Shown one piece after another: positions 18,428-27,038 of a stretch of DNA of 64,000 nt. The position numbers and the translations under genes are program-made. The notes under the pieces are model-generated. The model searched no databases. It was not told the origin of the DNA and saw only the letters and a list, made by a program, of their open reading frames with translations. The DNA is from Deltaproteobacteria bacterium (GTDB taxonomy: Bacteria > Desulfobacterota > Desulfobulbia > Desulfobulbales > JAJRZW01): assembly GCA_024275015.1 (NCBI GenBank), contig JAJRZW010000017.1:1-64000 (forward strand), read 5' to 3'. Within the stretch, counting starts at the first letter, position 1; each line of letters opens with the position of its first letter.

Positions 18428-19203
18428 CACAGGCAACAGAGACAAAAATTCTCTACGTTGATGACGAGAAGATCAATCTTGATAATTTCCGTCTCTCTTT
18501 TGCTGATGAGTTCACCATATTCACCGCCGCCGATGGTGCTGATGCCCTTGATATCTTGAAGAAACATGGGGAAATGGCGGTGGTGGTGACGGACCAGCGA
18601 ATGCCGTTGATGACCGGGGTCGAACTCCTGCGGCAGGTTGCCGGGGTTTCACCCCATACCGTGCGGATGATCCTCACCGCCTACACTGATCCCGAAGACA
18701 TAATCGCCGCGATTAACCTGGGACAGATCAACCGTTACATCATCAAGCCATGGAACACCGCGGAACTGCGGCTCTGTCTGAAAAACGGGGCTGAGCTTTA
18801 CCGGCTCTCAAGCAAAAACGAAGAATTGCTCACCAGCCTTAAAAAAAAGAATCAGGAACTTTTCGAGTCAAAAAATCTGTTGGAAATCAAGGTCAGGGAA
18901 AGGACGGCGCAGCTCAAAGACGCCAATACCGACCTCAAGGCCCTGAACCGGGAATTATTGCAAAAGATAGTCGAGCTGCGCGATACCCGGGAACAGATGG
19001 GAATGGTCAGCAAACTCATCCCCATCTGTTCCTATTGCAAAAAGATACGCGACGATCACGATTACTGGCATGAACTTGAGATATATATGGCAAAAGAGGG
19101 AATGATGGACTTTTCCCACGGCGTCTGCCCGGATTGTTACAGGGTCAAGGTCCAACCGGCCCTTGACGCCATTAAGGGGCCGGACGAGCAGGAACCGGAA
19201 TAA
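18424..19203 (+). CDS. Response regulator with coiled coil and Cys-rich C-terminus
   Basis: A 259-aa protein. The receiver domain spans 1-125, with phospho-acceptor D57 in VVVTDQRMPLMTG and the acidic pair in LYVDDEK. A coiled coil follows at about 135-200. The C-terminal module has CSYCKKIRDD, a Trp-rich middle (YWHELEIYM) and FSHGVCPDCY, a four-Cys motif seen at the end of many signalling proteins and probably metal-binding. There is no DNA-binding domain. Its start overlaps the kinase stop, and its 3' end overlaps the convergent heptosyltransferase gene by 32 bp. Confidence 0.88.
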   Translation: MTQATETKILYVDDEKINLDNFRLSFADEFTIFTAADGADALDILKKHGEMAVVVTDQRMPLMTGVELLRQVAGVSPHTVRMILTAYTDPEDIIAAINLGQINRYIIKPWNTAELRLCLKNGAELYRLSSKNEELLTSLKKKNQELFESKNLLEIKVRERTAQLKDANTDLKALNRELLQKIVELRDTREQMGMVSKLIPICSYCKKIRDDHDYWHELEIYMAKEGMMDFSHGVCPDCYRVKVQPALDAIKGPDEQEPE

Positions 19204-20263
19204 CTCCCCCGCCGGTTTGATGAAGCATATCTCTTGCCGCGACAAGCACCATCTCCGCGCTTATCCCCTCCATACAGGCATGATTGCCGCGGGGGCATGT
19301 TTTTTTAAGACAGGGGCTGCATTCAAGATCAAGACGAATGACCCGGTTCTTTTCCCCTACCGGCCCGGTGCGCCATGGGGCGGTGGAGCCGAAGATCGCC
19401 AGCACCCGGGGCCCTGCCGCGGCGGCAATGTGCATGGGACCGGTATCGGTGGAGATCACCAGATCACAGATGGAGTAGAGGGCGGTCAGTTCCGCAAGCG
19501 AAGTCCTGCCGCAGAGATCCTCTGCCCCTTCCCCGGCCCCGGCGATAATCCGGCTGACAACGGCGCAATCGCCGGGGCCGCCGGTAAAGACCACCCGGCA
19601 ACCGGAATCGGCAAGCCCCCGGGCCACGGCCACGAATCCCTCTTCGCGCCAGAGTTTGCTCTCCCAGGTGGCCACCGGATTTATCGCCACCAGTGGCCGG
19701 TCGCTTCTTTCTTTTCCCAGTACCCTCAGCACCCGTTTTACCGCGTCAACGCCAGGGCGGAGTTTTATTTCCGATCTGTCGCCGTCTATCCCCAACGCCT
19801 CAAGAAGCATAAGCTCCCTGGTCGCGGCATGGATATCCATGCTCACCGGCTTGACCCGATGATTTAAGAAAATATAACTAAACTCCGCGTGTTCCATGCC
19901 GCGGCCATAACCAATTTTTTTCTCAGCCCGGGCAAGAAAAACAAAGACGGAGCTCTTTAACAGATTCTGAAAATCAAACAGGAGATCGTAACGCCGCCGC
20001 CGCAATCGGCGGACAAAGGCGAAAAAATCCTTTAAGGCCGCGAAGGCACGCCTGGGACCGGCCTTTATTTCCCTCCACCAATAACGCCGCCGCGACACCA
20101 GAATCCGGTCGATATCCCCTGCCCCGCGCAGGATGTCGGCGGCAGCCTCCTCCACCAGCCAATCGATTTCAGCCCCGGGAAACTCCCGCCGCAGAGCGGC
20201 AAGCGCCGGCAGGGTATGGGTGACGTCACCGATGGCGCTGGTCTTGACGATAAGAATGTTCAT
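19172..20263 (-). CDS. waaC: Lipopolysaccharide heptosyltransferase (GT9 family)
   Basis: A 363-aa family 9 glycosyltransferase. It starts MNILIVKTSAIGDVTHTLPA, the typical WaaC/RfaC start with the ...IGD.. acceptor loop, and has the ADP-heptose site DLVISTDTGPMHIAAAAG near the C-terminus. It transfers L-glycero-D-manno-heptose to Kdo in LPS inner core. WaaC versus WaaF cannot be settled with certainty, but the N-terminus and length favour heptosyltransferase I. It stands alone without other LPS genes, tail-to-tail with the response regulator. Confidence 0.85.
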   Translation of the reverse strand: MNILIVKTSAIGDVTHTLPALAALRREFPGAEIDWLVEEAAADILRGAGDIDRILVSRRRYWWREIKAGPRRAFAALKDFFAFVRRLRRRRYDLLFDFQNLLKSSVFVFLARAEKKIGYGRGMEHAEFSYIFLNHRVKPVSMDIHAATRELMLLEALGIDGDRSEIKLRPGVDAVKRVLRVLGKERSDRPLVAINPVATWESKLWREEGFVAVARGLADSGCRVVFTGGPGDCAVVSRIIAGAGEGAEDLCGRTSLAELTALYSICDLVISTDTGPMHIAAAAGPRVLAIFGSTAPWRTGPVGEKNRVIRLDLECSPCLKKTCPRGNHACMEGISAEMVLVAARDMLHQTGGGVIPVPARPAP

Positions 20264-20266
20264 TTT

Positions 20267-20310
20267 CAGGATGAAGACTGAAGGATAAAGACTGAAGGAT
20301 GAAGGCTACC
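20267..20310. repeat. Short tandem direct repeat
   Basis: Between waaC and pepA the unit GGATGAAGACTGAA / GGATAAAGACTGAA / GGATGAAGG recurs about three times, with period 14. No function is seen. The rest of this 108-bp spacer shows nothing. Confidence 0.7.
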
Positions 20311-20371
20311 CATCAGACGCGAGGGGTAAACAAATACCTTCCCACCAGACACTTCATCCATACAACCGACA

Positions 20372-21859
20372 TCATCCCCTCCAGTTACGGATGAATTCGA
20401 TCAGGGTCCTGACTCCGACTCCGGAGGCCCCACTCCCGGGGATATAAGATTTCTCGGTATAGCCCCAGGCGGTACCGGCGATGTCAAGATGGACCCAGGG
20501 GGTATCCTTGACGAACTTCTCCAGAAAGCAGGCGGCGGTGATGGTTCCGGCCGGGCGGCCGCCGACGTTTTTCAGGTCCGCTACCTCTGATTTCAATTGT
20601 TTCGCGTACTCCTTGCCAAGAGGAAGACGCCAGAGGGGTTCGCCGGTATCATCGCCGGCGGCGGTGATACCGGCCGCGAGTGAATCGTCATTGCTCAACA
20701 TCGCGGTCCGATGATGGCCGAGACCGATAATCGCCGCCCCGGTCAGGGTGGCAACGTCAATCACCGCCCCGGGTTTATATTTTTTGATCCCCCAGGCCAG
20801 GGCGTCGGCGAGAATGAGACGGCCCTCGGCATCGGTGTTTATCACTTCCACCGTGGTCCCGTCGCAGATAGTAATGATATCGCCGGGCTTGAGGGCGTCA
20901 GGACCGGGAAGATTCTCGGTGGCCGGGACCAGAGCGATTATATGTTTATTTTCAGGCGCAAGTTCGGCTATTGCCGCCATAACCGCGACCACACAGGCGC
21001 CGCCGCACATATCATACTTCATCTCTTCCATCCCGGCCCCGGGCTTGAGAGAAATACCACCGGAATCAAAGGTAAGGCCCTTGCCTACCAGAAGCAGCGG
21101 CGACATCTTCTTTCTCCCCTGCTGATACTCAAGGACAACCAGCCGCGGCGGTTTTCCCGACCCCTGATTCACCCCGAGAAGACCGCCCATCCCGGCCTTA
21201 CGCATCTCTTTTTCGCCAAAGACACGGCAGGTGAGCCCGGTATTTTTCTCAAGGTTCCGGGCAACGGCGGCAAACGCCTCCGGAGTCCAGACATTGCCGG
21301 GTTCATTTGCCATATCCCGGGCCGAACACGCAGCCCGGGCCTTGATCATCCCCAGGGATACCCCGCGGCGCATGGACACGGTCGCGGAAGGAGACGAGAT
21401 AATCAGCTCGGATATCTCGTTTTCCGCTTCGTCGTCGTCCGGTTTGCGATATTTATTAAAACGGTAGGCGGCCAACACCGCCCCCTCGCACAGGGCCTCG
21501 GCCATCAGAACCGGCGACAGGGAACTGCCGCGCAGCGGAGTAAATACGACCTGGGGACTTTTAAGCTTTGCCGCCGCCCGGATCGCCCGGCCTGAGGCCA
21601 GGCGCACTCCTTCCGCGTCAAGAGGGTCACTGCCGCAGCCGACAAACATGATCCTATCCGGGCCGGAACCGGGATTATAACAGGTCAGGATTTCGCCATC
21701 GCGGCCGGAAAAATCACCGGACTTGCGGGCCAGGGCAAGAAAACCATCCGCATCCGTCATGGCCGACTCTTTTCCCCGGGAGCTGTTTTCCGGGACGAAA
21801 AAAACCGCGAGACCAACTCTGCAATCAACAGCCGCCGATTTTGAAACCTTGATATCCAT
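20372..21859 (-). CDS. pepA: Leucyl aminopeptidase (M17)
   Basis: A 495-aa protein with an N-terminal PepA domain (DIKVSKSAAVDCRVGLAVFF) and the catalytic M17 domain. Metal and catalytic residues are seen in GKGLTFDSGGISLKPG (Lys, Asp) and NTDAEGRLILADAL (Asp, Glu, Arg), with KYDMCGGA between. It removes N-terminal residues from peptides in the cytoplasm. The start at 21859 is preferred to 21904 because the family begins at MDIKVS. There is no strong Shine-Dalgarno for either. Confidence 0.92.
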   Translation of the reverse strand: MDIKVSKSAAVDCRVGLAVFFVPENSSRGKESAMTDADGFLALARKSGDFSGRDGEILTCYNPGSGPDRIMFVGCGSDPLDAEGVRLASGRAIRAAAKLKSPQVVFTPLRGSSLSPVLMAEALCEGAVLAAYRFNKYRKPDDDEAENEISELIISSPSATVSMRRGVSLGMIKARAACSARDMANEPGNVWTPEAFAAVARNLEKNTGLTCRVFGEKEMRKAGMGGLLGVNQGSGKPPRLVVLEYQQGRKKMSPLLLVGKGLTFDSGGISLKPGAGMEEMKYDMCGGACVVAVMAAIAELAPENKHIIALVPATENLPGPDALKPGDIITICDGTTVEVINTDAEGRLILADALAWGIKKYKPGAVIDVATLTGAAIIGLGHHRTAMLSNDDSLAAGITAAGDDTGEPLWRLPLGKEYAKQLKSEVADLKNVGGRPAGTITAACFLEKFVKDTPWVHLDIAGTAWGYTEKSYIPGSGASGVGVRTLIEFIRNWRG

Positions 21860-21893
21860 AAAAGACAGAACCCCAGAAAACGCATTAAAATAG

Positions 21894-21963
21894 CAAGCGA
21901 TCAATTAACCACCCCTGATGCAAAAAAAATCGCGTGCAGGGTTGTTCATGGAGCGCTTACTTG
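21894..21963 (+). repeat. Dispersed repeat family C, copy 2 (shortened), joined to family D fragment
   Basis: AAGCGATCAATTAACCAC and CCTGATGCAAAAAAAATCGC match the copy at 1808, but the CACCCGGTAAGGGG part is missing. A family D fragment (CTGTATCCGTGAACGTTCGG) follows at 21971-22016. Confidence 0.65.
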
Positions 21964-22038
21964 AAATAAACCTGTATCCGTGAACGTTCGGGAACGAATT
22001 CAGGAAAAAACAATTTGTGAGGTTTTAAATCAGTACGT

Positions 22039-23268
22039 TCAGTTCGTCAAAGGATTTCCCTGCTCCCGAAGCAAGGTCACCGCCCGCTTGCGCCAGTCAT
22101 CAACCGGGAATAACTGTTTGATTGAATCAAGATCAGTATCCGTCTCTTTACCGTATTGGGCCTCAAGCAGACAACGATCCGCCACCGCGACCGCGCGTCC
22201 GATCCCGGAGAGATTCGCCAGGGCAAGATTATGGTTGGCGGCGGTGGCAACCATGCTCATGGGCAGGTTCCACCAGAGCATGAGCGAGCTTCCCAACTCG
22301 CTGTGGGAGATGCCGAACTCATCGGTTTCCACCTGGGCTGAAGAGACACTGAAGGCCTCGCGATAGGCAATGCTGTCAAGATAGCGGTTGCAGCCGACGG
22401 AAAAAAAGACCAGCTTGCCGATATCATGGAGCAGGGCGGCAGTGGCGGCCTCCTTTTCCCGCCCCGGAGCCATGACCGCGGCAACCCGGGCGGAAAGACG
22501 GCTGCAGGCAAAGCTGTGCCGCGCCACCAGCCGGGCCTGGTCGAGGCAGGCGGTATCGGGTGGGATAGCGTCCCTGGCGCAGATAAACAGGAGGATCTCG
22601 CGCAGACGGTCAACCCCGAGGTAGGCCAGGGCGTGAACAATATCGCCGATCACCGCGTTTTTGGGAAAGGCGGAGGAGTTGACGATCTGAAGGATAAGCG
22701 CGGCAATCCCGGGATCAGCGGCAATGACCCGGGCCAGTTCACCCAGGCTAAAATCGTCGTTGCGAACGATCTCGTCAACCCGGGTGACCACCTCGGGGAA
22801 GATCGGCACCAGATTTTCCCGTTCAAGGAAACGCCAGCAGTTTTTCACCGAAAGTCTGGTCCTGGTTTCAAGGTCATGATTAAGGATGACGGCAACACCG
22901 TTTTTTTCCCAGGGGAAACAGATATAACGGTGGGCGACGCCGGTCGCGACCTGGCGCATGAGTTCAACCCTGTTATCTTCACCGCCGGAAATAATCCGGA
23001 TCGCGTGAGGGAAACGGTCGGCTATCCGGGCCAGGGCAACGGCCCCGTCCATATCGGAAAGCCCCCGGCGGACGATGCAGATATCAGGGTAAACCGCCTG
23101 CATGACCCCAAACGCCTCGGCCGCGATTTCACAATAATGCACGAGATGACCGCAATTCTGGAAATGGCCCCGAAAAAGGGCGAGGATGTCGACATCGGAA
23201 TCAATTACAAAAATGGAATAACGCTTTCCCGGTTCCATAAAGGCATGCTTTTCCCTGTTCTCTTCCAC
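22039..23268 (-). CDS. Receiver-HDOD signalling protein
   Basis: A 409-aa protein. Residues about 15-135 form a receiver-like domain (YSIFVIDSDVDILALFRGHF). The expected phospho-Asp position reads CIVRRGLSDMDG, so it is probably not phosphorylated. Residues about 150-350 form an HDOD domain (FPEVVTRVDEIVRNDD, ADPGIAALILQIVNSS, LGVDRLREILLF, AALLHDIGKLVFF, SELGSSLMLWWNLP). HDOD proteins act in motility, biofilm and cell-cycle signalling, but the partner is not evident here. Confidence 0.85.
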   Translation of the reverse strand: MEENREKHAFMEPGKRYSIFVIDSDVDILALFRGHFQNCGHLVHYCEIAAEAFGVMQAVYPDICIVRRGLSDMDGAVALARIADRFPHAIRIISGGEDNRVELMRQVATGVAHRYICFPWEKNGVAVILNHDLETRTRLSVKNCWRFLERENLVPIFPEVVTRVDEIVRNDDFSLGELARVIAADPGIAALILQIVNSSAFPKNAVIGDIVHALAYLGVDRLREILLFICARDAIPPDTACLDQARLVARHSFACSRLSARVAAVMAPGREKEAATAALLHDIGKLVFFSVGCNRYLDSIAYREAFSVSSAQVETDEFGISHSELGSSLMLWWNLPMSMVATAANHNLALANLSGIGRAVAVADRCLLEAQYGKETDTDLDSIKQLFPVDDWRKRAVTLLREQGNPLTN

Positions 23269-23435
23269 GATCCAGCGTTTCAGGCCCCGCAGGGAATCAT
23301 GGTTTTACCGCCACATTGCGCAGGTACTGAGATAGAGTATAAAGGAAATAAAAATCATATTTATATTTTTTTCCGGTATTTTCAGGCTCCCGACAGACAA
23401 CAGGGGGGTTAACCGCAGCCATCTGAGGAAAGAAC

Positions 23436-24485
23436 TTGTTTGAACTTGTTATCGCAACCGCCCTTGCCATCGTTGTTTCCGCTGCCTGCAGCATATTCGA
23501 GGCCGTCCTTTACGCCATGCCTGATTCCTATATCGAGCTCATGAGGAATCAGGGGAAAAAAAGCGGCAACACCCTGAAAGAATTGCGGCGGCAGATGGAG
23601 AGACCGATCACCGCCATCCTCTCCCTTAACACCATCGCCAATACCATGGGCGCCGCGATCGCCGGGGCCGCGGCCACCCGGGTTATGGGGAGCAATACTC
23701 TCTTCCTTTTTTCCGCCGCCTTCACCATGGCGATCCTTATTTTTTCCGAAATCCTGCCCAAGACCATCGGGGTCAGCTATTATCGCGCCCTCGGTCCCCT
23801 GATCGCCACCCCGGTTATGGGATTAATCCGGATACTCTCCCCCCTGGTCTGGCTATGCGAAAAATTTACCCGGCTGATTCCGGCGACCGGAACCGACCAG
23901 ATCGTCAGCGAGGAAGAAGTGCGGGCCCTTGCCGCGCTTTCCCGGAGGACAGGCGAAATCGGGCCGCAGGAGGAACGGGTGATCGCCAATGTCCTTGAGC
24001 TTGATGAACGGCGGGTGGTCGAGGTCATGACCCCGAGAACGGTGACCTTTCTCCTGAACGAAAAGCTGACCGTTGCCGAGGCGGTGGCGGACAAGGAAAA
24101 ATGGAAACGCCACAGCCGGGTACCGATCTACGGCCGCGATAACGATGATATATCCGGAATGGTGTTCAGAAAGGATGTGCTGTTGGCAGCGGCGGAAGGA
24201 TTAGGCAAGGTCAGACTCAGAACCCTGATGCATCCGGTCCACTTCGTCCCCGAGACCGCCCCCCTTGCCGGGGTATTGCAGGAATTCATCGTCAAACGCA
24301 ACCATCTCTTCGTGGTGGTTGACGAATACGGCGGTTTTACCGGGGTAATCAGCCTCGAGGACATCATCGAGGAGATAGTCGGCCGTGAGATAATGGACGA
24401 GAGCGACAAGATTCGTGACCTCCGGGCCCTGGCAAGGAGGCTGGGGAGAAAAAACAGCCGGAACGACGATTCCGCATCAAGGTAA
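23436..24485 (+). CDS. CNNM-type membrane protein with CBS pair
   Basis: A 349-aa protein with an N-terminal CNNM (DUF21) domain of three to four helices (about 1-170) and a paired CBS domain (about 190-325; MTPRTVTFLL, RHSRVPIYGRDNDDISGMV, LFVVVDEYGGFTGVISLEDIIEEIVG). It lacks the C-terminal CorC/HlyC domain. Family members affect Mg2+/Na+ balance. The start is TTG at 23436, chosen for GAGGAAAG at the right spacing. It converges on the polyferredoxin gene across a hairpin repeat. MgtE lies in the opposing operon, so two Mg-linked proteins are neighbours. Confidence 0.85.
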   Translation: MFELVIATALAIVVSAACSIFEAVLYAMPDSYIELMRNQGKKSGNTLKELRRQMERPITAILSLNTIANTMGAAIAGAAATRVMGSNTLFLFSAAFTMAILIFSEILPKTIGVSYYRALGPLIATPVMGLIRILSPLVWLCEKFTRLIPATGTDQIVSEEEVRALAALSRRTGEIGPQEERVIANVLELDERRVVEVMTPRTVTFLLNEKLTVAEAVADKEKWKRHSRVPIYGRDNDDISGMVFRKDVLLAAAEGLGKVRLRTLMHPVHFVPETAPLAGVLQEFIVKRNHLFVVVDEYGGFTGVISLEDIIEEIVGREIMDESDKIRDLRALARRLGRKNSRNDDSASR

Positions 24486-24489
24486 CCGA

Positions 24490-24543
24490 CCGTTACCAGA
24501 CTGTTGAAAAGCCGTCATGGCTTTTTCAACGGTCTGGTAACGG
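24490..24543. repeat. Hairpin-family element, short form, at a convergent gene junction
   Basis: Arms CCGTTACCAGACTGTTGAAAA and its partner ending in CTGGTAACGG enclose GCCGTCATGGC. The element sits between two converging genes (ends at 24485 and 24561), so it may act as a bidirectional terminator. Confidence 0.75.
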
Positions 24544-24560
24544 TGTTTTTCCGGATGAGC

Positions 24561-25919
24561 TCAGAATATCACCGCCAGATAGGCGATAAGCAGGACAAAG
24601 ATCATCAGGTTAATAACGATAAAATTCCCCAGCCGCACCACCCCCTCAAAGTCTTCAAGACAGAAGCGCCAGAGGATATATGAACCGGCAATGGCGCCGT
24701 TCAACATAAAAAACGCCGACATGATCTGCACCGGAAAATCGGGGATATGAAAGGCAAGACCCGAGAGGACATCAAGATGAAACTGCCGGCCGATGGTGGG
24801 AATAAAATCACCCAGGCCGCCGGCAAAAACATCTAACCGGTGAACCAGCTCACCGGTAAAGGCCATGGGGATAAAGATCGGCACCATGGGCGCGAATTTA
24901 CCAAACATCGGATCCTCGCTGATGCCGAACAGATAAGTACCGAAACGGATAATCCCTAAAATAAGGACAAATCCGGTAACCAGCAGGAGACTGAAGGCAA
25001 AGGGGTCGGACAGTGAGAGAAGGTCGCGGAGCCGGGCATATAATTCGTGGTGGCGAAGAAAACGGGCCAGTTGTGAACCAATGAGAAAGGGGACGATATA
25101 GGTACAGGTAATATAGCGGCCCTTGTTGCGAATCAGCTCGGAATAGGGATTACGCAGGAGAAGCCGGGGTGAATCACGGTGGCAGAGGACAAGACAATGC
25201 CCGCAGACCAGACAGTGGAGGTTGTTCTGCACCCCGTAGGCGCCAAGATAAACCGGACAGCCGGAACGCCCATCAACTCCGCGATAACAGCCGAATGTCT
25301 CACACCCCCGGCATTTCTCATGATCCGGCCGAAACTCGGTGATTGACAGGGTGGCGGCGGCGCCGGATATCCGCCCCAGGGGGCAGAGGTGGCGACACCA
25401 TGACTGGCCGGTAAAAAGAAGAGCCAGAAGCGCGCTGCCGGCGACAATCGAAAGTACCAGCCAGCTCGTGCCCATCGGTGAGCGGTCAAGGCCGGCGACA
25501 ATCTCTACCCAGATCACCAGGGCGAGGAGAAATACCGCGGTATAGACCCCGTATTTCTTAAGCAGGCCGGGGACCGGGAGATTGAGACTTAATCCCTTAC
25601 GCTGAAGGAAGATGCCAAGACCGGGAAAGGGACAGATACCGCACCACATCCGGCCGGTAAAAAACCAGCTCAACACGATTGCCGGCCACAGCAGCCCCCA
25701 TACCAGAAAGACGGCAAAATTCCGTTCCGGGTCCGGTGGGCCGAAGAGTCCTGAAACCACGACAATAATAAAGAGAACATCACCGGCGGTACGCAGGTAG
25801 GCGTAATGATGCCGGGCGGCGAGGAACCGGCGGATCCCCGGAAATACCCGAAAGAGATCAAGTCGTTCCTCCTCATCGGAGGAAATCAGGCTGCGCAGGC
25901 CCCTGGTCCACCAGATCAT
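24561..25919 (-). CDS. Membrane polyferredoxin (NapH/CcoG-like 4Fe-4S protein)
   Basis: A 452-aa protein with about eight membrane helices. Cysteine motifs sit between helices: WCGICPFPG, WCRHLCPLG, CRGCETFGCYRG....GCPV, and HCLVCGHCLVLCHRD. The last two have ferredoxin-like spacing. The NapH/RnfE-type arrangement suggests electron transfer across or at the membrane. The gene starts 3 nt after the stop of the protease gene and belongs to the mgtE operon. Its electron donor and acceptor cannot be told from here. Confidence 0.82.
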   Translation of the reverse strand: MIWWTRGLRSLISSDEEERLDLFRVFPGIRRFLAARHHYAYLRTAGDVLFIIVVVSGLFGPPDPERNFAVFLVWGLLWPAIVLSWFFTGRMWCGICPFPGLGIFLQRKGLSLNLPVPGLLKKYGVYTAVFLLALVIWVEIVAGLDRSPMGTSWLVLSIVAGSALLALLFTGQSWCRHLCPLGRISGAAATLSITEFRPDHEKCRGCETFGCYRGVDGRSGCPVYLGAYGVQNNLHCLVCGHCLVLCHRDSPRLLLRNPYSELIRNKGRYITCTYIVPFLIGSQLARFLRHHELYARLRDLLSLSDPFAFSLLLVTGFVLILGIIRFGTYLFGISEDPMFGKFAPMVPIFIPMAFTGELVHRLDVFAGGLGDFIPTIGRQFHLDVLSGLAFHIPDFPVQIMSAFFMLNGAIAGSYILWRFCLEDFEGVVRLGNFIVINLMIFVLLIAYLAVIF

Positions 25920-25922
25920 GAC

Positions 25923-27038
25923 CTATTTCACCTCTTCCAGGGTCACCTTTATCTCATCAGGATGGTTGTCACGAATGATCTGCAGGACGACCTCGGAGCC
26001 GATGCGATACTTTTCAATCTCGGCCATCAGGTCATCATAATTATCCACCGGTTCACCGTTAACCCCGATAATCACGTCACCAAGTTCGATTCCGCCCCAT
26101 ACCCGGTAGGAGCCGCGAAGCCCGGCCCGGGCGGCATTACTGCCGCTGACAACCCGGATCACCAGGATCCCCCTTTTTACCCCCAGACGCCGGGCCAGAG
26201 ATTTCCCGGCCACTGAAATCGCAAGACCGGGACGCACCAGTTTCCCATCCCGGATAAGGGCGGGGACAACCCGGTTAACCTCGTCGACCGGAACCGCGAA
26301 GCCAATACCGGCGCTGGCTCCGGAAGGGCTGTAAATGGCGGTATTGATCCCGATCAGCCGCCCGGAGCTGTCGAGAAGGGGACCGCCGGAGTTCCCGGGG
26401 TTTATGGAGGCATCGGTCTGGATCACCCCCCTGATTTTGCGGCCGGTAACCGACTTTATCTCCCTGCCGATGGCGCTGACAATACCGCGGGTCATGGTCT
26501 GATCAAGCCCGAATGGATTGCCGATGGCCAACACCGTCTGCCCCACCTGGAGGTCAGAGGAAGTGCCGAGGGGAATTGGAGACAGCCGTTCAGGAGGAGC
26601 GCCTATCTTCAGTACCGCGAGGTCCTTGTCCGGCGCCGCTCCCACCAAAACCGCCTTCCAGGTTGAATTGTCAGCCAGGGTTACCTCCACCCGGCTGGCG
26701 TCTTCGATAACGTGGTAATTGGTAACAATCCTGCCCTCCCGGTCCCAGATAAACCCGGAACCGGTACCCCGGGGAAGTTCATGAACATCGAGGGAAAAAA
26801 AATCCCGCTCAAGAGCCAGGGTATTGATAAACACCACCGAGGACGCCACCCGCTGAAAGATGCCGATATTATTCAATTCATTCGAGGCAAGGCCGTTGCG
26901 GGAGGCCACCGGACGGGGCATGGCGGTGGAATCATGCAGAGGCCGGGCGCGGTTGGCCCCAAGAATGGCGGCCACGGCAACCATGCTGAAAAAGGCGAGG
27001 ATATATCCGGCCTTTATACGCTTGCGAAAGAAAATCAT
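25923..27038 (-). CDS. Membrane-anchored Deg/HtrA-type serine protease
   Basis: A 371-aa trypsin-like protease with an N-terminal anchor (about 9-28). Catalytic His is in TNYHVIED, Asp in DKDLAVLK and Ser in PGNSGGPLLD. There is one C-terminal PDZ domain (about 270-365; GIELGDVIIGVNGEPVDNYDDL). The single PDZ and anchor resemble DegS/HhoA-like proteins, which act in the periplasm in quality control or stress signalling. Its ATG overlaps the mgtE stop (ATGA), so it is coupled to the magnesium transporter gene. Confidence 0.92.
   Translation of the reverse strand: MIFFRKRIKAGYILAFFSMVAVAAILGANRARPLHDSTAMPRPVASRNGLASNELNNIGIFQRVASSVVFINTLALERDFFSLDVHELPRGTGSGFIWDREGRIVTNYHVIEDASRVEVTLADNSTWKAVLVGAAPDKDLAVLKIGAPPERLSPIPLGTSSDLQVGQTVLAIGNPFGLDQTMTRGIVSAIGREIKSVTGRKIRGVIQTDASINPGNSGGPLLDSSGRLIGINTAIYSPSGASAGIGFAVPVDEVNRVVPALIRDGKLVRPGLAISVAGKSLARRLGVKRGILVIRVVSGSNAARAGLRGSYRVWGGIELGDVIIGVNGEPVDNYDDLMAEIEKYRIGSEVVLQIIRDNHPDEIKVTLEEVK

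Noticed and set aside
20711-21595. Open frame antisense to pepA (294 codons)
   Set aside because: Mirror of the M17 catalytic domain codons; no credible start or domain.
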